From CAZTLE01 sp964614415 (GTDB lineage: Bacteria; Bacteroidota; Bacteroidia; Flavobacteriales; Flavobacteriaceae), in NCBI GenBank assembly GCA_964614415.1, contig CAZTLE010000048.1:1-22764 (forward strand): 22,764 bases of DNA. The letters are read 5' to 3'. Position 1 is the stretch's first letter, and every line of letters begins with the position of its first letter. The notes below the pieces were generated by a model that worked only from the letters and a program-made list of their open reading frames with translations, had not been told where the DNA came from and did not search any database. The translations under genes were made by a program, and so were the position numbers. Shown here piece after piece: positions 1 through 8,412 of the stretch.

Positions 1-1556
1 GGATTTAGTATAAGATAGTGATCGAGTTTCGCATCCAACTGATTGGATTTAATGCGACGGTTTTGACCCAGATTATATGTGGTAAGCGAGGTATCAAGCC
101 CCAGCGCCTCCGCCGTACTGTCGAAGGCATCATCTCCGGCAGGATCATTCACCAATACCGCATTGTAAAACGGATCTTCGTTTCGCAGCAAGTGTTGCGC
201 TTCAAATGCAAAAATGTTGTTTTCGTTCAGGGTAAAATAGTAGTTCAAATTCTGGTTGATGCTGTAAGGCGTAACTTCATCCAACTGGTTGGTATTTCCT
301 ATGACGGAAGAAAACAGGTTTTGAGTTTGGGAATCGTCAGAAAAACGGCCCAGGATGTCGTAGTCCATCTGATTGTTCACATTGGGTTGGTAGGAAACGC
401 TGAGCTTAACCAATCCCTGATCTGACCGTTCCCGGCTGTTTTGTTCCGTAGCCTCGTCAGGAATTCCCAACTCGGGATCCGTATACTGCACAAAACTTGT
501 TTCCCTGGAAAGGATGCGACTGCTGTTGTAAATAAGGAATCCGCTCAAATCCAGATTCGGATTCGGAGAATAGCTAAAGTTTCCGGTGGCCAGTTTATTT
601 TCGATCTCCAACGCATTCCCCTGACTCGTCAAAAAATTAAGGCTGTTATCTCCCAGATTAATGTCCGTTCCGCTGCTTCTGCCGGGTGCTCTAAAGCCAC
701 CGCCAAATCCCCTGATATCCCGTCTTGTAAGTGCTACCTCTCCAATGTTATTGAGATCGCCAATGAAATTAATACTGTATTTCGGGCTGTAATAGAAGAG
801 CTTGGGTTGTACCAGATACAGCTCATTGTCGGGCGCTGCTCCTCCACCGGCGGTAATATTCCCAAACCAGAAGTTCTCTTTTCCTTCTTTCAACTTGATG
901 TTAAGAGCCACATTGTCCTGATTGTTGCGAACACCACTTAGCTGACCCACTTCAGAGTAGTTTCTAAGTACCTGAACTTTTGAAACGGCATTTGACGGGA
1001 TGTTCTCGGTTGCCAATTTGGTGTCCCCGTCAAAAAAGTCCTTTCCGTTAACCATAAGTTTATTCACTACCTGGCCTTCCACTTCTACCTGACCATCTTC
1101 ATTGATCTCCACACCCGGTAGATTCTCAAGTACATCACCAAGCTTCCTTTCGGTACCTGTATTGAAGGAATCTGCATTGTAAACAATGGTATCCCCACGC
1201 ACCACAACGGGCATTTCATAAACAAGTTCTACTGCGTCCAGCGTATTGTCGGCACGTAAGGTATAATCGCGTGTAATGTTACTTTCCTGGGTAGTGAGTT
1301 GTTCCTCAAACGTCGCAAGTCCCACATAGCTTACCTGTAGATTGTAGGTGCTGTTTGTATTCAAATCCAACGAATACTGCCCCTGATCATTGGTCACCGA
1401 ATAGGACTCCAATGTATTCGTTTCGGCATTGAAGGCCACAACATTGGCAAGTTCCAGGGCTGTATTTAGGCTGTCCTTTACCACACCCTCCAGTTTTATT
1501 TGGGCGTTGGAGACAGCTGCCACAAAAAGAAGCAGCATGCAATATGTAAGTCTCAT
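1..1556 (-). CDS. TonB-receptor-like outer-membrane beta-barrel protein (partial, 3' end outside window)
   Basis: The minus-strand frame is open from an ATG at 1556 to the window edge (518 codons, no stop), so the C-terminus is missing. Residues 1-19 form a signal peptide ending SNAQ. Residues 20-100 look like a CarboxypepD_reg-like domain (GVVKD, then TNDQGQYSL and SYVGL). Residues 135-230 look like a plug domain (DVLENLPGVEI, VNGKDFF, VQVLRNYSE), and the rest is rich in aromatic and Asn residues in alternating patterns expected of outer-membrane strands. In this family a periplasm-facing N-terminal domain is followed by a plugged barrel that moves substrates across the outer membrane; the substrate cannot be read here. 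The gene lies 45 bases downstream of the GLPGLI gene on the same strand, so the two are probably cotranscribed. It could be a non-transporting OMP_b-brl_3 barrel rather than an energised transporter, since I cannot see the end of the barrel or a clear TonB box. Confidence 0.85.
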   Translation of the reverse strand, partial: MRLTYCMLLLFVAAVSNAQIKLEGVVKDSLNTALELANVVAFNAETNTLESYSVTNDQGQYSLDLNTNSTYNLQVSYVGLATFEEQLTTQESNITRDYTLRADNTLDAVELVYEMPVVVRGDTIVYNADSFNTGTERKLGDVLENLPGVEINEDGQVEVEGQVVNKLMVNGKDFFDGDTKLATENIPSNAVSKVQVLRNYSEVGQLSGVRNNQDNVALNIKLKEGKENFWFGNITAGGGAAPDNELYLVQPKLFYYSPKYSINFIGDLNNIGEVALTRRDIRGFGGGFRAPGRSSGTDINLGDNSLNFLTSQGNALEIENKLATGNFSYSPNPNLDLSGFLIYNSSRILSRETSFVQYTDPELGIPDEATEQNSRERSDQGLVKLSVSYQPNVNNQMDYDILGRFSDDSQTQNLFSSVIGNTNQLDEVTPYSINQNLNYYFTLNENNIFAFEAQHLLRNEDPFYNAVLVNDPAGDDAFDSTAEALGLDTSLTTYNLGQNRRIKSNQLDAKLDHYLILN

Positions 1557-1601
1557 GATCTTGTCCTGGTTGAGGAGTTAAGGTTGTTTTCGGGTTGTAG
1601 A

Positions 1602-2417
1602 CTATCCGCTTCGTCGTCTTCCCCGGTTGTCCCGCATCTCGCGCATTTTTCTTCGGATGGTTTGTTGATAGTCGCTTTTGGTAATCTCCTGTCCTTTTTC
1701 CGGAGCCTCGATCTTGATCTCCTTTTCAGGATTCAGAACCACCTTGGAACACAACATAGTAGTATTGTCGGCGCTCACTTCCAGGATCAATCCCGGGAGT
1801 CCCCAGTATTCTCCAGGTCCGTGACTCACCGGTATTTGAAGTGTGTACCAGGCTTCAACCTCTGTCATCGCTACCTCTGCTTCTCCATCCTCACTATCGG
1901 CATTGCGGAGATCACCCCACGAAAAGCTGTACCAGGACAACTCCGCCGTAGGTACGGAAGCGGTTGCCTTGAAACAGGTATACTGACCTATTTGTTTGGA
2001 TTCGGATCCCATTTTCCAGTCAATGGGTTGAAGCTTGTCTCTTACCAGAAATTTCTTTCCGTAGAACTCCTGACTTTGAACGAGCAAATCTTCCTTTACG
2101 TTCTTATATTGATCCCCACGAGAAAAATTGCTCCCCCAGGAGTCGGTCGCACCGGAAATAGCATCCACCTGATCTTCTTCGATGAATGTGGATTCCACCT
2201 TATTAAAATTGAGTACGAAGGTTTTCTCAAGGCGGTTTTTAAGTCGGGCCTGTATCTGTTTTTTCTGGGCTTCACTCATTCGAGCTCCCCAACTGCCCAA
2301 CTCCAATGTGGACTTGGCAAAATAATAGGCCTGCCCCTGGAATTCCTGAGGTTTCGGGTTAAACGAAACAAGTACAAATAGGGCGAGAAGGCTTACTGGT
2401 ACGGCTAATGATCTCAT
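1602..2417 (-). CDS. GLPGLI family exported protein
   Basis: This 271-residue protein has an N-terminal hydrophobic signal (about residues 1-19) and the family-defining GLPGLI motif at residues 206-211, preceded by the typical W190 and IPVSHGPGEYW context. GLPGLI proteins (TIGR01200) are a Bacteroidota-specific exported family of unknown biochemical role, often encoded beside TonB-receptor-like outer-membrane proteins, exactly as here. A helical, charged stretch (about residues 46-66) and an Arg-rich C-terminal tail (residues 250-271) flank the core. The gene is upstream of the receptor-like gene and probably heads that two-gene operon; a -7-like element lies just upstream. A 293-codon open frame on the opposite strand is only a shadow of this gene. 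Confidence 0.93.
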   Translation of the reverse strand: MRSLAVPVSLLALFVLVSFNPKPQEFQGQAYYFAKSTLELGSWGARMSEAQKKQIQARLKNRLEKTFVLNFNKVESTFIEEDQVDAISGATDSWGSNFSRGDQYKNVKEDLLVQSQEFYGKKFLVRDKLQPIDWKMGSESKQIGQYTCFKATASVPTAELSWYSFSWGDLRNADSEDGEAEVAMTEVEAWYTLQIPVSHGPGEYWGLPGLILEVSADNTTMLCSKVVLNPEKEIKIEAPEKGQEITKSDYQQTIRRKMREMRDNRGRRRSG

Positions 2418-2440
2418 GATTAGTAGTTTATTTTGTTCAA

Positions 2441-2448
2441 CAAATATA
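2441..2448 (-). promoter_or_regulatory. Possible -7 element for the GLPGLI/receptor operon
   Basis: Read on the minus strand the bases are TATATTTG, a full match to the Bacteroidota -7 consensus TAnnTTTG, 24 bases upstream of the GLPGLI ATG. The nearest upstream TTG is only about 13 bases away, shorter than the usual spacing near 19, so the -33 half is not supported. Confidence 0.4.
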
Positions 2449-2648
2449 TTTAAAAGCTAAACAAAATAGATGGTCTTTGTAAAACATTAACATTCATTGA
2501 CAGAAACGTTCGGTTCTTTCCCTTTGTGTCTTCCCTATGATATTGGACAAAATCAGGCAGCCATGGTCGACCTTGAAATATCGTCATAGTGTAACATTAT
2601 GAGCCCGTCCGCAGTCTTTACTAAAACCTCTTGACGGCCATTCCACTT

Positions 2649-3656
2649 ATGAAACCACCCATCAACTTTTTCCTTCTCTTTTCGATGATCACTATTTTCT
2701 GTTTTGGGCAAACCAAAAACAGTTGGGACGAAGAAAAACTGAAGGCCGTTATAGATCACACCAAGGAGATTGGCACATATGCACTGGTAATCCAGGCTGA
2801 CGGAGAAATAATAGCCTCATTTGGAAACATAGACAAAGTTACCCGCGTTCACTCCGTTAGGAAACCCATTATTAGCGCGCTCCTATTCCAAAACCTGGAT
2901 AAAATTGATCTGAACGCCACGCTTAAGGACCTGGACATTCAGGATACCCCACAACCGCTTACCCCCTTACAGTTAAAAGCCCGGGTGATCCATTTATTAA
3001 AGAGTACCTCGGGAATAAATCACCCTACAGGATCTCAGGTAGGTTCCATGCAAGCAGACAGAGATTTGCTCCTTGGATCCGAACCCAACATTCCGGGGAC
3101 GAAATGGGCTTATAACAATTGGGATTATAACGTGCTCACTACCATACTCGAACAAGAAACCGGTAAGAGTACTTCAGAACTGTTTGAAACCGGGATAGCA
3201 GCGCCCATTGGAATTGAAAACTTCGAGGTAATCTATCGCAGAGATTCAACTCTGTCGCAACATGCCAAAGCGGGATTTAGACTTTCTACCAGGGATATGG
3301 CGAAGTTTGGACAGCTATTCCTGAATAAGGGTACATGGAACGGAAAACAGCTCATTCCGGAAGAATGGATCAAGAAGATCACGACGGATTATACCAGGAC
3401 TAAAAATCAGAACAATGAACGGTACGGACATGGATACCTGTGGTGGCTTCAGGACGAAAGCTATGCGGAAGGATTGCTTCCCAAAGGAAGCTATGTCGCC
3501 ACCGGAGCCTGGGGCCAAAGAATTCTGGTAATTCCCGAATGGAATACCGTAGTCGCTCACAAGACCATGACAGAAATACCTTCCAGGCAAAGAAAGAGAG
3601 TAACCCGAAGCGAGTTCGAACGGCTCGTCATTCTACTGGCAAAAGCCAGAATCTAG
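2649..3656 (+). CDS. Exported serine hydrolase, beta-lactamase class C / PBP-like family
   Basis: I choose the ATG at 2649 (335 residues) over an in-frame TTG 18 bases upstream because it places a hydrophobic signal peptide (residues 3-19, ending CFGQ) at the N-terminus. The class-C type active site is visible: S69-V-R-K72 (SxxK nucleophile and general base), Y155-N-N157 (YxN), and a late GAWGQRILVIP strand that aligns with the usual position before the KTG-like region; HKT appears shortly afterwards. The HLLKSTSGI segment is typical of the family. Such proteins include peptidases, esterases and PBP-like enzymes; true beta-lactamase activity cannot be inferred. The protein should act in the periplasm. 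The gene is alone on its strand, with no obvious partner. Confidence 0.88.
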   Translation: MKPPINFFLLFSMITIFCFGQTKNSWDEEKLKAVIDHTKEIGTYALVIQADGEIIASFGNIDKVTRVHSVRKPIISALLFQNLDKIDLNATLKDLDIQDTPQPLTPLQLKARVIHLLKSTSGINHPTGSQVGSMQADRDLLLGSEPNIPGTKWAYNNWDYNVLTTILEQETGKSTSELFETGIAAPIGIENFEVIYRRDSTLSQHAKAGFRLSTRDMAKFGQLFLNKGTWNGKQLIPEEWIKKITTDYTRTKNQNNERYGHGYLWWLQDESYAEGLLPKGSYVATGAWGQRILVIPEWNTVVAHKTMTEIPSRQRKRVTRSEFERLVILLAKARI

Positions 3657-3788
3657 TGTCCCGAATTATTCCGAATTTTGACAGTATTTTCTGCACCCCT
3701 GTCTAAGAATTGAATAAAATCTTCCTGGTCCAAATTAAAAAAGGACAGACCATAAGCCCATCCCATATATTCTAATACCCCTCCCTAA

Positions 3789-4169
3789 TTAGTGGTTTAG
3801 TGCCCTTTTGAACCCAAAGATGTGCGGAGCAAAAGTAGCATCCAATCCCATTCCTATGGCGGCTTGTTTCATTTCTTCGGGAACATTTCCGCAAAACAGG
3901 AAAGGCCCGGGAACAGCGATTTCAAGTAAGGAAGGAAAATGTCCTGCGGCCGTGGTGCCCAGATGGAATCCGAGGGCCCCCGCATCAGCAAATAAATCCA
4001 TAACTATAAGAGTAGCAGTGGTTTCATCAAAATAACACTGTACGTTCAATGCGCCTGGCTCTTTCTCTTTCATCATCTGCTCTACATCGGCATAAATGGC
4101 CTTAAGTTCTTCCGATTTACCTTCTTTTGCTGTCCATTTGTAAACAACCATAATTTCTTGAGTATCCAT
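3789..4169 (-). CDS. Antibiotic biosynthesis monooxygenase (ABM)-like small protein
   Basis: The protein has 126 residues with no signal peptide. The first 90 residues fit the dimeric alpha-beta barrel of the ABM family: an MVVYKWTAKEGKSEELKAIY first strand and helix, a central strand (TATLIVMDLFADAGAL), and a His-containing helix (GFHLGTTAAGHF). ABM-fold proteins include quinol monooxygenases, haem-degrading enzymes and stress proteins, so the reaction is uncertain. The C-terminal 35 residues (GMGLDATFAPHIFGFKRAL) extend beyond a minimal ABM domain. The gene is transcribed divergently from the GlxA-type regulator, with 134 bases between the two start codons, so that regulator is the natural candidate to control it. 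Confidence 0.75.
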   Translation of the reverse strand: MDTQEIMVVYKWTAKEGKSEELKAIYADVEQMMKEKEPGALNVQCYFDETTATLIVMDLFADAGALGFHLGTTAAGHFPSLLEIAVPGPFLFCGNVPEEMKQAAIGMGLDATFAPHIFGFKRALNH

Positions 4170-4254
4170 AATTTTTTGTTTTTGAAATATTGACAGTACA
4201 AGTTTATGACATAATCATATATCTTAAAGGTGTCTTTTTTGACGATATAAGGGG

Positions 4255-4285
4255 TTGATTTCGACACAACAATCTATTACCTTTG
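4255..4285 (+). promoter_or_regulatory. Bacteroidota-type promoter for the GlxA-type regulator
   Basis: TTG at 4255-4257 is followed by 20 bases and then TACCTTTG at 4278-4285, a full match to the TTG-N19-ish-TAnnTTTG consensus used by the primary sigma factor in Bacteroidota. The ATG at 4304 lies 19 bases downstream, giving a short leader. This also argues against the in-frame TTG at 4283, which would lie inside the promoter. Confidence 0.7.
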
Positions 4286-4303
4286 CTGGCAAACCACATA
4301 GTT

Positions 4304-5296
4304 ATGAAGCATATTAGCGTCATCGTGCCCACCGGTAGTAGTATAGTAGATACCATCATCGCTCCGTATAATTTACTGAAGATGGCCAATGCTCATTACA
4401 GGCGATTGAACGGACTCACAACCGATCCGTTCAAAATTGACCTGGTTGGCCTCTCCAAAGAGCCTGTGCTCTATCAGGGACTGTTTAGCGTGCAACCCAC
4501 GGCTACTATTAAGGAGGTATCGAAAACCGATTTGATCGTTGTCTCTCCTATAAGTGGCGACCTGAAGCATGAGATTCAGAACAATCAAGAGTTCGTGGCC
4601 TGGATCAGGGAGCAGCGGATTAAAAACGGTTCCGAAATTGCCAGCTTATGCAAAGGGGCCTTTTTATTGGCTGAAACCGGTTTGCTGAACGGAAAGTCCT
4701 GTGCCACACATTGGACGGCACACGATCTGTTTAGACAGCTATACCCGGAGGTCAATCTGATTCCCGAAAAGATCATTTGTGAGGACAACGGTATATACTC
4801 CAGTGGCGGGGCCTACTCTATCCTGAATTTTACCTTATACCTAATTGAGCGATATTTTGGAAGAGAGACCGCTATCTGGTGTTCCAAAGTCTCGGAGGTT
4901 GAATTTGACAGATTGAGTCAAAGTGAATTTATCATCTTCAGCGGACAGAAGGATCATTCGGATGAACCCATAAAGAAAGCCCAGCTTTATATAGAGAACA
5001 ACTACACAAATAAGTTGAACATAGACGAGATCGCGAAAATGGTGCATTTGAATGGGCGTAGTTTCCTGAGACGTTTTAAGAAAGCTACAGCCAATACCCC
5101 GTTGGAATACATCCAGCGGGTGAAGGTAGAGGCAGCCAAGAAGAAACTCGAGTCTACAACCCAAACAATACTGGAGATAATGTACGGTATTGGATACAAT
5201 GATGAGAAAGCATTCAGAAATGTATTCAGAAGACATACCGGTATATCCCCAAAGGAATATCAAAGAAAGTACAATCGCGAAATGGCACTGGCCTAA
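4304..5296 (+). CDS. GlxA-family transcriptional regulator (DJ-1/PfpI domain plus AraC HTH)
   Basis: With the ATG at 4304 the product is 330 residues. Residues 1-190 are a DJ-1/PfpI-like domain: a first strand KHISVIVP, then LCKGAFLL with C116 at the nucleophile-elbow position, and THWTAHDLF after it. Residues 222-325 are an AraC/XylS DNA-binding domain with two helix-turn-helix units: LNIDEIAKMVHLNGRSFLRR and the ILEIMYGIGYNDEKAFRNVF / HTGISPKEYQ signature. In this family the first domain is usually a sensor rather than an enzyme. The expected role is cytoplasmic regulation of a nearby gene in response to a small molecule, most simply the divergent ABM-like gene. The start choice is supported by the promoter just upstream. 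Confidence 0.92.
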   Translation: MKHISVIVPTGSSIVDTIIAPYNLLKMANAHYRRLNGLTTDPFKIDLVGLSKEPVLYQGLFSVQPTATIKEVSKTDLIVVSPISGDLKHEIQNNQEFVAWIREQRIKNGSEIASLCKGAFLLAETGLLNGKSCATHWTAHDLFRQLYPEVNLIPEKIICEDNGIYSSGGAYSILNFTLYLIERYFGRETAIWCSKVSEVEFDRLSQSEFIIFSGQKDHSDEPIKKAQLYIENNYTNKLNIDEIAKMVHLNGRSFLRRFKKATANTPLEYIQRVKVEAAKKKLESTTQTILEIMYGIGYNDEKAFRNVFRRHTGISPKEYQRKYNREMALA

Positions 5297-5561
5297 ATTG
5301 CCGCTACAGCAAGTGCAGATCACATCATGTATGTCTCATAGGATTCCATGGAAGAGTCATGAACTTGTTACCTTGAAGTTCGAAGGATTTACAAAAACTT
5401 AAATAAATCGTAAAGTACTAATGCCGAATATTATTGTACATTGAATTGCGAAACTCATTCAAAATGCCTTTTTACTCAAACGACGCTATGATAAACTCAC
5501 TCCCGCTTTTTCCTTCAACTTTCTGTTTCTAGGTTTAAGGTGAACTAAAACACATTTTATT
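5297..5561 (+). other. Intergenic region with no gene seen
   Basis: These 265 bases are A+T rich towards the 3' end. I see no coding frame with a convincing start, no RNA gene and no strong hairpin. A weak TAGGTTTA at about 5530-5537 could be a -7 element for the next gene, but no TTG lies at the right spacing. Confidence 0.5.
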
Positions 5562-5969
5562 ATGAAAACTCAAAGTACATCAACGAAACAGAAAGTATTG
5601 CGAACCCTAAGCTTTATGGCCCTACTCCTGGCATTCGGACTTTTTTCAAACCCACTTCAGGCGCAGGATAGTGAGCAAACCATTTCGGGCCTTGTGATGA
5701 GTACCGACGGCCCCGTATTCGGAGCTACGATCGTTTTGAAAGGAACCAATATTGGAGTTGTTTCGAACGAAAAAGGGGAATTCACATTCCCACAGGCACT
5801 GAAAACCAACGATATCCTCGTGGTGAGCTATCTTGGCCTGGAAACCGATGAAGTCCAAATTACCGGCGACACTTCATTCATCAAACCTTTCCTGGCGGAT
5901 ATTCCGGTCATCATCCGGACGTCGCTTCGGACCAAAACCGTCTCGACATCAGCGGGTAGCAATAAGTAA
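5562..5969 (+). CDS. Stand-alone CarboxypepD_reg-like domain protein
   Basis: The protein has 135 residues: a signal peptide (residues 1-35, ending LQAQ), then one CarboxypepD_reg-like beta-sandwich (about residues 39-112) with the usual ISGLV, GATIVLKGTNIGVVSNEKG and LVVSYLGLE blocks. A short Ser/Thr-rich tail follows (residues 118-135). In Bacteroidota this domain normally sits at the N-terminus of SusC/TonB receptors; here the frame stops cleanly after it and no plug or barrel follows. It is therefore either a free domain that works with the transglutaminase-like protein encoded 13 bases downstream, or the remnant of a larger receptor gene. The clean stop and intact next gene favour a real small protein. 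Confidence 0.82.
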   Translation: MKTQSTSTKQKVLRTLSFMALLLAFGLFSNPLQAQDSEQTISGLVMSTDGPVFGATIVLKGTNIGVVSNEKGEFTFPQALKTNDILVVSYLGLETDEVQITGDTSFIKPFLADIPVIIRTSLRTKTVSTSAGSNK

Positions 5970-5973
5970 ACAC

Positions 5974-5978
5974 GGAGG
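5974..5978 (+). promoter_or_regulatory. Shine-Dalgarno-like site before the transglutaminase-like gene
   Basis: GGAGG lies 4 bases before the ATG at 5983. Strong anti-16S matches of this kind are uncommon in Flavobacteriia, where most starts in this window lack one, so it supports this start and independent reinitiation after the upstream stop codon. Confidence 0.5.
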
Positions 5979-5982
5979 TTAG

Positions 5983-6651
5983 ATGCGAATTTTCTACCTT
6001 TTAATACTTCTCACCTTTATACTGCCTTTGCACGCGCAACGGAGCGATTTCAAGGAAATCGACTTTTCCAGAGCCGATTATATTGCGGAGCGACATAAAG
6101 GTGAGAATCTCTATAATTTGCCAGTACTGGCTCATAATCTAACCACTGCCCTGTCTACCGACGTGGAGCGCTTCCGGGCTATTTACTACTGGGTGTGCCA
6201 TAACATTGAAGGCGATTACAACTTAATGCGCACTTTCCAGCGCGCTCATAGAAGGGAAGATATTACTCCCGATAGCCTTGAACGATGGCGGCATCAATTT
6301 CGAAAAGACGTATTTGCAAAACTCCGAACCGAAAAAAGGACCTTGTGCACCGGTTATGCCTACCTGATCAAAGAGCTAGCCGAGCTGGCGGGCCTGGAAT
6401 GTGTTATCATAGACGGACATGACATTACCGCCACCTCAAAGAAATACCCTCCGAGCCATGCGTGGAATGCCGTCAAATTAAATGGAAAATGGTACCTGTG
6501 TGACGCTACCTGGTCCACCGGGTACACCAATATGGCCAACTATCTTTTTGAATTCGAATTTGATGACTCCTTCTTCCTTATGGATCCCTCCGAATTTGCC
6601 AAAGGCCATGCCCCACTTGATTCGGAATGGTTGCTTCTGGACCAGAACTAG
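5983..6651 (+). CDS. Exported transglutaminase-like (papain-fold) protein
   Basis: The 222-residue protein begins with a signal peptide (residues 1-19, ending LHAQ). A transglutaminase-core-like fold is indicated by the complete Cys-His-Asp triad: C122 in RTLCTGYAYLIKEL, H159 in PPSHAWNAVKL, and D174 in WYLCDATW. The AIYYWVCHNIEGDY segment (residues 66-80) is the usual helix before the core. In bacteria such proteins are mostly cysteine proteases or isopeptidases acting on periplasmic or cell-wall substrates rather than true cross-linking enzymes; the substrate is not known here. It is probably cotranscribed with the CarboxypepD_reg-like gene 13 bases upstream, so the two products may act together at the cell surface or in the periplasm. 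Confidence 0.9.
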   Translation: MRIFYLLILLTFILPLHAQRSDFKEIDFSRADYIAERHKGENLYNLPVLAHNLTTALSTDVERFRAIYYWVCHNIEGDYNLMRTFQRAHRREDITPDSLERWRHQFRKDVFAKLRTEKRTLCTGYAYLIKELAELAGLECVIIDGHDITATSKKYPPSHAWNAVKLNGKWYLCDATWSTGYTNMANYLFEFEFDDSFFLMDPSEFAKGHAPLDSEWLLLDQN

Positions 6652-6724
6652 TCTTGAATTGTCATTTCGGGAAGCTTCTCTCTCATCTTTGATAATCAGG
6701 TATCTTCAAACTGGAAAATCGTAT

Positions 6725-6756
6725 TTGAAAGATTATTCATTAAAGTGATACCTTTA
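6725..6756 (+). promoter_or_regulatory. Bacteroidota-type promoter for the LytTR regulator gene
   Basis: TTG at 6725-6727 (part of TTTG) is followed by 21 bases and TACCTTTA at 6749-6756, one base away from the TAnnTTTG consensus. The ATG at 6782 lies 25 bases further on. Confidence 0.6.
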
Positions 6757-6781
6757 TTCGGATATTGACCCAATCGTTAGA

Positions 6782-7594
6782 ATGAGCGTTCACCGATTCG
6801 ACTTCAGAAAGGCCAATCGATTTTTACCCCACATAGCATTGGTGGCTATTGGCATAGGTACAGCAAACTACGTCATGTACGGTGATCTCAATTGGGTTCA
6901 GTGGAGCCTTCTGTCGTTATCGACCAGCCTCATTATCGGATATTCGCTTGTTGCCATCGGTATGAATCGATCCTGGTTCGAATTGCGCTTCAAGCCCTGG
7001 TGGAAATGCTACATCACCATCATCATTCTATTTGTCCTCGCCGGTGTGCTTGCCACGGAAATTGAACAGATCATTCGATTGTCGGTATTCAAAAGTGAAC
7101 CATACTTCCCATTTACGGCCGGCAAAATGTATGTATTCAACGGACTTATATCCCTGATTCTGGGTTTTAGTTTCTATCAGGTCGACTATAGCAAACGGAT
7201 CTCAAATCCTGAAATGACTCAATCCGACCCCGATACCGCTGAACAACCTCGGGATGTAATTACGAATGTCCCCGTAAAACAGGGAGAAAGCATATTGCTG
7301 ATTCCCGTGCAGGACATCGCGTATATCGAGGCATATGACAATTATTCTTTCGTTCACGATATTAGCGGTAATAAGAGGCTTTGCGATTACGCTCTTGGCT
7401 TTCTGGAAAAACGATTGAACTCTGAATTTTCAAGAGTCCACAGAAGTTATATCGTAAATGAACGACACATTAATCAGATCAAGTCTCATATCAACGGCCG
7501 GTATGTTGTTCTGTTCGACAACCCGAAGCTCGCTCCTATCACCACAAGCAAAAGTTATTCGAAAACCATTCGAAGACTCATCAAGATCGAGTAG
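6782..7594 (+). CDS. LytTR-domain transcriptional regulator with four membrane segments
   Basis: The 270-residue protein starts with about four transmembrane helices (roughly residues 15-33, 39-61, 74-95 and 113-133), then an acidic linker (145-163), then a LytTR DNA-binding domain (164-268). The LytTR domain shows the typical LIPVQDIAYIEAYDNY opening and the FSRVHRSYIVNERHI block near residues 216-230. There is no receiver domain, so it is not a classic two-component response regulator; membrane-anchored LytTR proteins of this kind are common in Bacteroidota and are thought to act alone. Target promoters cannot be told from the sequence; LytTR sites are short imperfect direct repeats and I saw no clear pair near this gene. 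The downstream membrane-protein genes are possible targets. Confidence 0.88.
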   Translation: MSVHRFDFRKANRFLPHIALVAIGIGTANYVMYGDLNWVQWSLLSLSTSLIIGYSLVAIGMNRSWFELRFKPWWKCYITIIILFVLAGVLATEIEQIIRLSVFKSEPYFPFTAGKMYVFNGLISLILGFSFYQVDYSKRISNPEMTQSDPDTAEQPRDVITNVPVKQGESILLIPVQDIAYIEAYDNYSFVHDISGNKRLCDYALGFLEKRLNSEFSRVHRSYIVNERHINQIKSHINGRYVVLFDNPKLAPITTSKSYSKTIRRLIKIE

Positions 7595-7755
7595 ACAGTG
7601 TGAATTCTATGATTCCGGTCATCACTTGTTACATTTAACGGGAATCACTCACACCAATATCCGTATCATTCGCGTGTCATTTCGACCTCTCGCCATTTTT
7701 CCCTTTTATAGTGCCTTTTATTTCAACTACTTGCACCGAAATAATTCACTTAAAA

Positions 7756-8412
7756 ATGGAAATCTTTCACAAGGCAAATATTCTAATTCACGTTATCACC
7801 GGATCAGTCGCGCTACTGCTGGGAGTCATAGCCCTACTGAGTACAAAAGGAGGCAAGGTACACAATCGCAGCGGCCGTTACTTCCTGTGGTTCATTACAA
7901 TAGTTATTCTAACAGGACTCATAGGTGTCTTTGTCTTCAGAATAAATACATTTCTACTGGTAATCACGGCACTTAGCGGTTATGTGGCCTTCTCGGGATA
8001 CCGGGTGTTGGTCTTCAAGTCCAACAAGCCTAAAAAACTCGACACTGCGGTGGCTATATCTTGCCTGTTAATACTTGCCTATTTCCTGTATTATTTCAAA
8101 TCCATAGGCATGATCTGGTCCCCGATCATTATCTATAGCACCGTAGGAGCCCTGCTATTGGTTGTGGCCTATGATCTGCTCAGATTCTTAATTCCGGCTA
8201 CAAAATACCGACGAAAACGTATCTGGCTGTACGAACATATCTACAAGATGACCAGTGCTTTTGCAGCCCTTCTATCGGCCTTTACCGGTACTGTTCTGGA
8301 TCAATATCAACCTCACAGTCAGTACCTGCCTTCGGCGTTGGGCCTACTCATAGTTATTGGATTCATGATCTATGTAGGCAAATATGGACTAAAGAAATTT
8401 CCGAAGAGATGA
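7756..8412 (+). CDS. Polytopic membrane protein, DUF2306-like
   Basis: I choose the ATG at 7756 (218 residues) instead of an in-frame GTG 45 bases upstream, because the extra residues are polar and unlike the family start. About six or seven hydrophobic helices are seen. The opening HKANILIHVITGSVALLLG, followed by KGGKVHNRSGRYF and later WLYEHIYKM, matches the layout of DUF2306-like membrane proteins, with histidines H5, H12, H36 and H160-H161 region placed near helix ends. The function of that family is not established. The family call is from the pattern of N-terminal helix plus KxGxxHRxxG loop and is moderately secure. The gene starts 161 bases after the LytTR gene on the same strand. Confidence 0.65.
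   Translation: MEIFHKANILIHVITGSVALLLGVIALLSTKGGKVHNRSGRYFLWFITIVILTGLIGVFVFRINTFLLVITALSGYVAFSGYRVLVFKSNKPKKLDTAVAISCLLILAYFLYYFKSIGMIWSPIIIYSTVGALLLVVAYDLLRFLIPATKYRRKRIWLYEHIYKMTSAFAALLSAFTGTVLDQYQPHSQYLPSALGLLIVIGFMIYVGKYGLKKFPKR

Noticed and set aside
18..941. Two plus-strand open frames of 135 and 166 codons
   Set aside because: They lie antisense to the receptor-like gene, whose frame is open over 518 codons with clear plug motifs.
1500..2381. 293-codon open frame on the plus strand
   Set aside because: It is antisense to the GLPGLI gene, which has a signal peptide and its defining motif; the plus-strand product has no domain character.
2553..2759. 68-codon minus-strand open frame between the GLPGLI and serine hydrolase genes
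   Set aside because: It overlaps the start and signal peptide of the serine hydrolase on the other strand and shows no recognisable feature.
3657..3788. Possible terminator GACAG...CTGTC
   Set aside because: Only five base pairs with a 14-base loop and no T run; too weak to call.
4841..5323. 160-codon minus-strand open frame
   Set aside because: Antisense to the AraC-type DNA-binding domain; cysteine-rich low-order translation with no family likeness.
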